Shown here piece after piece: positions 6,366 to 9,971 of a stretch of DNA of 9,971 bases. Under the pieces are notes generated by a model, which saw only the letters and a list, made by a program, of their open reading frames with translations, did not search any database and was not told the DNA's origin. This DNA comes from Oceanospirillaceae bacterium (lineage in GTDB: Bacteria > Pseudomonadota > Gammaproteobacteria > Pseudomonadales > Balneatricaceae): assembly GCA_003523085.1 (NCBI GenBank), contig DPHD01000023.1, positions 1 through 9,971 of the forward strand. Reading direction: 5' to 3'. The first letter of the stretch is position 1; every line of letters begins with the position of its first letter. A program made the position numbers and the translations under genes.

Positions 6366-7158
6366 TTTTTTATTATGGGCATGGTTGGGTGGCTTGATGA
6401 TCGCCGCCATAGCCGGGCCTTTGGGCTCATTTATGGTGTGGCGTCGTATGGCCTACTTTGGTGATACCCTGGCCCATGCCGCATTGTTAGGCGTTGCCTT
6501 GGGGCTCTTGTTGCAGATCAACCTCAGCCTTGCCGTGGTATTGGTGTGCTTATTGTTGGCCATATTGCTGAGCACATTGATGCACCGTCGTATCATCGCC
6601 ACCGACACCTTACTGGGCATTTTGTCCCACGCCAGCCTCTCTTTGGGGCTTGTCAGCCTGAGCCTATTCGACCACCAAAGTCTTGATTTGATGGGCTTTT
6701 TGTTTGGTGATTTGCTAGCCATTAGCCAGCAGGACTTAATTTGGATTGCTGCGGCTTGTTTGCTGGTACTCATTATTTTAGTGCCTATTTGGCGGCCATT
6801 GTTAGCCATTACCGTCAACGAAGAACTGGCCCAAGTCGAAGGCATAAACGTCGCCTGGATGCGTACCCTGTTAATGTTATTGGTTGCCATCGTCATTGCC
6901 GTAGCAATGAAAGTGGTGGGTGTGTTACTCATCACCTCGTTACTCATCATTCCTGCAGCAGCGGCTCGGCGGTTATCGTCTTCACCGGAGCAAATGGCTT
7001 TGTTGGCGAGTTTATTAGGCATGATCGCGGTGAGTGGTGGCTTAGCTTTGTCGTGGTTCTACGACACCCCTGCAGGGCCTTCGGTGGTGATTATAGCCAG
7101 TGCATTATTTTTTGTGCTGTTTAGCCTACCTCGAACCATTAGGCAAACTCATTCGTGA
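6358..7158 (+). CDS. znuB: Zinc ABC transporter permease
   Basis: Inner-membrane channel subunit of the Znu importer, ABC-3 family, 266 residues with about eight hydrophobic segments. Recognisable family stretches are AGPLGSFMVWRRMAYFGDTLAHAALLG (about 19-45), the coupling-helix region VNEELAQVEGINV (about 155-167) that contacts ZnuC, and VGVLLITSLLIIPAAAARR (about 186-204). I place the start at the ATG at 6358, preceded by GAGGGC at good spacing and giving the usual short N-terminus. An open frame runs back to an ATG at 6250, but that extension is hydrophilic and simply shadows the ZnuC His tail. It overlaps znuC by 8 nt and the downstream MATE gene by 4 nt, so it is translated as part of one unit. 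Confidence 0.95.
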   Translation: MANFLLWAWLGGLMIAAIAGPLGSFMVWRRMAYFGDTLAHAALLGVALGLLLQINLSLAVVLVCLLLAILLSTLMHRRIIATDTLLGILSHASLSLGLVSLSLFDHQSLDLMGFLFGDLLAISQQDLIWIAAACLLVLIILVPIWRPLLAITVNEELAQVEGINVAWMRTLLMLLVAIVIAVAMKVVGVLLITSLLIIPAAAARRLSSSPEQMALLASLLGMIAVSGGLALSWFYDTPAGPSVVIIASALFFVLFSLPRTIRQTHS

Positions 7159-8507
7159 CGCAGTTGATGGCTAAGTGGGCGCCTTACCGGCCACGCAGGA
7201 AGCACATGCGCCAACTGTGGTTCTTGGCCTGGCCTTTGATCTTGTCCAACATTAGCGTGCCTTTATTGGGCCTGGTTGATGCCGCCATTATGGGGCACTT
7301 GGACGCGCCACAGTATTTGGGTGCAGTGGCCTTGGGGGCCACTTTATTGTCCTTCATTTATTGGGCCTTTGGTTTTTTGCGCATGGGCACGGTAGGCCTC
7401 ACGGCCCAAGCTCAAGGCGCCAGCGATACCCAAGCGTTAATGCGGCTGTTCATCATGCCAAGCCTGCTGGCCCTGCTCATCGGTTGCTGCATTGTGGTGT
7501 TACAAAGCTGGCTCATTCCCCTGGGCGTACAGCTCATGGGCGCCAGCACAGCGGTGTCGGCCTTAGCCAATGAATACCTATCCATCCGTATATACAGCGC
7601 ACCAGCGGTACTCATCACCTACGTCTGTTTGGGCTGGTTATTAGGCCGCCAAGACAGCCGCAGCCCACTAATCTTGTTAGTGGTAACCAACCTCAGCAAT
7701 ATTGGCTTTAATCTAGTTTTTGTCATGGCCTACGATATGACCAGTGCCGGTGTGGCCTGGGGCAGTTTATTAGCCGACTATTGTGGCTTGGTGTTGGCTT
7801 TAGTATTGGTTTGGCGCCACCTTCAACAACTGGATCAGCGTTTTAGTTTTAATATTGAGGCCTTTGCCACACTGGCTAAAAAATTGGTAAACCTTAACAG
7901 CTACCTGTTTTTTCGCACCTTAATGCTGCTATTTGCGTTTGCCTTCATCACCTCTCAAAGCGCTCGCATGGGCGATGACGTATTAGCCGCCAACACTTTG
8001 TTACTACAGTATGTGGCCCTACTGGCATATGCACTAGATGGGTTTGCCTTTGCGGTTGAGGCGGCCTCGGGCGAAGCCATTGGCGCTCGGAAAAAACAGC
8101 GTTTTTATCAACTATGTAACGGCGCTGCCGTCTACTCTTTGTTGGTCGCCTTACTGGCGACTATGGGGTTTTTATTGCTCAGCGACTATTTTATCAATGG
8201 GCTGACTAACATTGAAAGCGTGCGCCACATCGCTCGCGAGCATGCCATATGGGTCGCCTGGGTGCCGCTAGTGAGCGTCTGGAGCTATCTGTTTGATGGT
8301 GTTTTTGTAGGTGCTACACAGGCCAAAGCTATGTTTTATTCGGTGTTAGCTAGCTTAGCGGCGCTATTGCCCCTTTGGTATCTGCTGTTACCTTGGGGCA
8401 ACGACGGTTTGTGGTGGGCCTTTTTAGGTTTTTGTGCTGTTCGGGCCTTAGTCGCTTTGGTGGGTTATGTATGGCTGAGCTACAAACGGGCTTGGTTTGT
8501 CACCTAA
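7155..8507 (+). CDS. dinF: MATE family efflux transporter, DinF type
   Basis: Multidrug and toxin extrusion antiporter of the inner membrane, exporting organic cations or other small toxic molecules with H+ or Na+. At 450 residues with about twelve hydrophobic segments it fits the family. The N-terminal block WPLILSNISVPLLGLVDAAI, MGHLDAPQYLGAVALGA and FLRMGTVGLTAQAQG closely resembles E. coli DinF, as do YALDGFAFAVEAASGEAIGA (about 292-311) and YLFDGVFVGAT (about 378-388). The start is GTG at 7155, with AGG 11 nt upstream, overlapping the znuB stop by 4 nt (GTGA); an ATG at 7167 is less likely. In E. coli dinF follows lexA under SOS control; here it is translationally coupled to zur-znuCB with no room for a promoter of its own near the start. 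The substrate is unknown. A zinc-related role is only suggested by position. Confidence 0.9.
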   Translation: MTQLMAKWAPYRPRRKHMRQLWFLAWPLILSNISVPLLGLVDAAIMGHLDAPQYLGAVALGATLLSFIYWAFGFLRMGTVGLTAQAQGASDTQALMRLFIMPSLLALLIGCCIVVLQSWLIPLGVQLMGASTAVSALANEYLSIRIYSAPAVLITYVCLGWLLGRQDSRSPLILLVVTNLSNIGFNLVFVMAYDMTSAGVAWGSLLADYCGLVLALVLVWRHLQQLDQRFSFNIEAFATLAKKLVNLNSYLFFRTLMLLFAFAFITSQSARMGDDVLAANTLLLQYVALLAYALDGFAFAVEAASGEAIGARKKQRFYQLCNGAAVYSLLVALLATMGFLLLSDYFINGLTNIESVRHIAREHAIWVAWVPLVSVWSYLFDGVFVGATQAKAMFYSVLASLAALLPLWYLLLPWGNDGLWWAFLGFCAVRALVALVGYVWLSYKRAWFVT

Positions 8508-8519
8508 TTCCGAGGCCAA

Positions 8520-8762
8520 CTATTGCAATTTTAGCGGCTGGGCTTCCACTTCTTGTACTGCATTAGGCTTAGTGCTTTGATTAACCCGTGTGGGTACTTC
8601 TTGCCTCGCTGCTGCACCTTGGCCTAGGCGCTCTTGGTGGCCGCAGGTCACACAATCACGCAATTGTTCGTCCACCTCTCCTGCTTCGGCAATATGAATA
8701 CGTACACTGTCTTGGGCGCCACACTTAGGACACACAATACCTGCTATAAACCTGACTTTCAT
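8520..8762 (-). CDS. yheV: YheV family zinc-ribbon protein
   Basis: Small putative metal-binding protein of 80 residues and unknown function (DUF2387/YheV family). It opens with KVRFIAGIVCPKCGAQDS, very like E. coli YheV. The zinc ribbon is CPKC (C11, C14) and CVTCGH (C37, C40), enough to hold one Zn2+. The rest (about 45-80) is polar, Gln/Ala/Pro-rich and probably disordered, longer than in E. coli. The ATG overlaps the prlC stop (ATGA) and has GGAG 10 nt upstream, so it is co-translated with the peptidase, an arrangement I also recall from Pseudomonas. Its stop lies 12 bp from the convergent dinF stop, leaving no space for a terminator. Confidence 0.88.
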   Translation of the reverse strand: MKVRFIAGIVCPKCGAQDSVRIHIAEAGEVDEQLRDCVTCGHQERLGQGAAARQEVPTRVNQSTKPNAVQEVEAQPLKLQ

Positions 8763-9971
8763 AACGCACTCGCTCCAGTTAAACCTTTATGACGCATCAA
8801 CGCATCCACTGTGGGTGTACGGCCCATAAACTGCACAAACAAATCCATAGCGTCGCGACTGCCTCCTTGGCCGGTAATATCACGCCACAAGGCGGCACCG
8901 GTTTCGGGGTTAAAGATGCCGTCTTCTTCAAATCGACTAAACACGTCTGAGGCTAATACTTCGGCCCATAGGTAACTGTAATAACCCGCCGCATAGCCAC
9001 CTGCAAATATGTGCGCAAAGCCATGCTGAAAGCGATTCCATGACGGCGCCTGTATCACCGCTACCTCTTGGCGCACGGCATCCAGCACCGCTTGCACCGC
9101 TTGTGGTTGGTCGGGTTGGTAGTTCATATGTAAACGTAAATCAAACAGCGAAAACTCCAACTGCCGGACTAAAAACATGCCCGCTTGAAAGTTCTTTGCC
9201 GCTAACATCTTTTGTAGCAACGCTTCTGGCAGTGGTGCTTGGGTTTGATGGTGTTTGGCGAACATCCGCAACGACTCTTCTTGCCAACACCAGTTTTCCA
9301 ACAGCTGGCTAGGCAACTCAACAGCATCCCATGCGACACCGTTAATACCCGCAACACCCGCCACATCAATATTGGTCATCATGTGGTGTAAACCATGGCC
9401 AAACTCGTGAAATAAAGTAGTTACTTCGTTGTGCGTTAATAAGGCCGGTTGATCACCCACCGGCGCAGCAAAGTTACATACTAAGTAGGCCACCGGCAAC
9501 TGCAATGCGCCATTGGCTTGGTATTGACGATTGCGGCACTCGTCCATCCAAGCACCACCGCGCTTTTGATCTCGCGCATACAAATCAAAATAGAAATAAC
9601 CTATGGCCTTGCCCTTGTAGGCAACCTGATAAAAGCCTACGTCCTCATGCCAGGTGCTTACGCCGTTGCAAGGCGTGACTTCAATACCATAAATTCGATT
9701 GACTACGGCAAATAGCCCTGCTTGCACCTGGGGAAGGGCAAAATAAGGTTTTAACTCTTCTTGCGACAAGTCATACCGGCTTTGACGTAATTTCTCGCTG
9801 TAATAGGCTATATCCCATGCCGCTAGGGGGCTAGGGCCATCTTGTTCTGCCGCATAGGCTTGTAACTGCTGCATATCAGCTTGGGCTTGCGGCTTGCATC
9901 CGTCAGCGAGGTCCATCAAAAAGCGCTCTACAGCGGGTGCTGAATCGGCCATTTTGGTGGCCACTGAGTAT
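8759..9971 (-). CDS. prlC: Oligopeptidase A, M3 metallopeptidase (C-terminal part, 5' end outside window)
   Basis: Cytoplasmic zinc endopeptidase that degrades short peptides, including cleaved signal peptides. About 403 residues are present out of the usual 680 or so. The frame stays open to the window edge (…YSVATKMADSAP, matching YSLATKMA inside E. coli PrlC), so the GTG at 9964 is internal and not a start. Zinc site: HEFGHGLHH (bases 9409-9383; two His ligands and catalytic Glu), with the third ligand Glu in VELPSQLLENW 26 residues after the second zinc-binding His. Other family blocks are WDIAYYSEK, FYFDLYARDQKRGGAWMDEC, and the substrate-binding stretch HIFAGGYAAGYYSYLWAEVLASDVFSRF. The C-terminus is a few residues longer than in E. 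coli. The stop overlaps yheV by 4 nt. Confidence 0.97.
   Translation of the reverse strand, partial: YSVATKMADSAPAVERFLMDLADGCKPQAQADMQQLQAYAAEQDGPSPLAAWDIAYYSEKLRQSRYDLSQEELKPYFALPQVQAGLFAVVNRIYGIEVTPCNGVSTWHEDVGFYQVAYKGKAIGYFYFDLYARDQKRGGAWMDECRNRQYQANGALQLPVAYLVCNFAAPVGDQPALLTHNEVTTLFHEFGHGLHHMMTNIDVAGVAGINGVAWDAVELPSQLLENWCWQEESLRMFAKHHQTQAPLPEALLQKMLAAKNFQAGMFLVRQLEFSLFDLRLHMNYQPDQPQAVQAVLDAVRQEVAVIQAPSWNRFQHGFAHIFAGGYAAGYYSYLWAEVLASDVFSRFEEDGIFNPETGAALWRDITGQGGSRDAMDLFVQFMGRTPTVDALMRHKGLTGASAL

Noticed and set aside
6453..7022. 189-codon open frame antisense to znuB
   Set aside because: Its composition is that of the complement of a hydrophobic gene (many Asn, Thr, Ser, Lys), with no recognisable domain; znuB on the other strand is unambiguous.
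9962..9964. GTG as the prlC start codon
   Set aside because: Upstream codons in frame (Tyr-Ser) continue the PrlC family sequence to the window edge, and about 280 N-terminal residues are missing.
1..9971. CRISPR array, tRNA or rRNA genes, prophage or IS element
   Set aside because: No regularly spaced repeats, cloverleaf-like segments, or transposase/integrase frames were seen; apart from the left-edge repeat, the window is continuous housekeeping genes.

Overview
The window is about 10 kb of chromosomal housekeeping DNA from a gammaproteobacterium, probably a marine member of the Pseudomonadales/Cellvibrionales group. GC looks close to 50%. The assignment rests on protein similarity and on gene order as I remember it: polA, thrB (the APH-fold homoserine kinase typical of pseudomonads), then znuA divergent from zur-znuC-znuB matches the Pseudomonas arrangement, but the small DUF2782-type gene I recall between polA and thrB is missing here. 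The species cannot be named from this sequence.

Layout, left to right. Bases 1-80 hold a REP/BIME-like pair of imperfect palindromes, cut by the window edge. Bases 96-218, read on the minus strand, hold what looks like an unannotated small RNA gene just downstream of polA: a sigma-E/AlgU-type promoter, a 5' hairpin, an A-rich Hfq-like stretch and a strong U8 intrinsic terminator. This is the locus of Spot 42 in enterics and of the envelope-stress RNA ErsA in Pseudomonas. polA (minus) follows, then a 142-bp divergent spacer, then thrB (plus). thrB converges with znuA (minus, ends 22 bp away). znuA is divergent from zur-znuC-znuB-dinF (plus). A perfect 7-1-7 Zur-type palindrome lies between them and exactly fills the 17-bp spacer of the predicted znuA promoter. 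The zur, znuC, znuB and dinF reading frames all overlap by 4-8 nt, so this is a tightly coupled operon that ends in a DinF-type MATE transporter. dinF converges with yheV and prlC (minus; prlC continues past the right edge), which overlap by ATGA.

How the genes work together. ZnuA (periplasmic zinc binder), ZnuC (ATPase) and ZnuB (permease) form the high-affinity zinc importer. Zur, coded first in the operon, should shut off both transcription units when zinc is sufficient. ZnuA lacks the usual His-rich loop, while ZnuC carries a C-terminal tail with nine histidines. The translationally coupled MATE exporter is the unexpected passenger. polA, thrB and prlC-yheV are ordinary housekeeping genes. 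The best candidate for something undescribed is the sigma-E-driven small RNA at the left edge; the DinF-zinc operon link and the zinc-tailed ZnuC come next.
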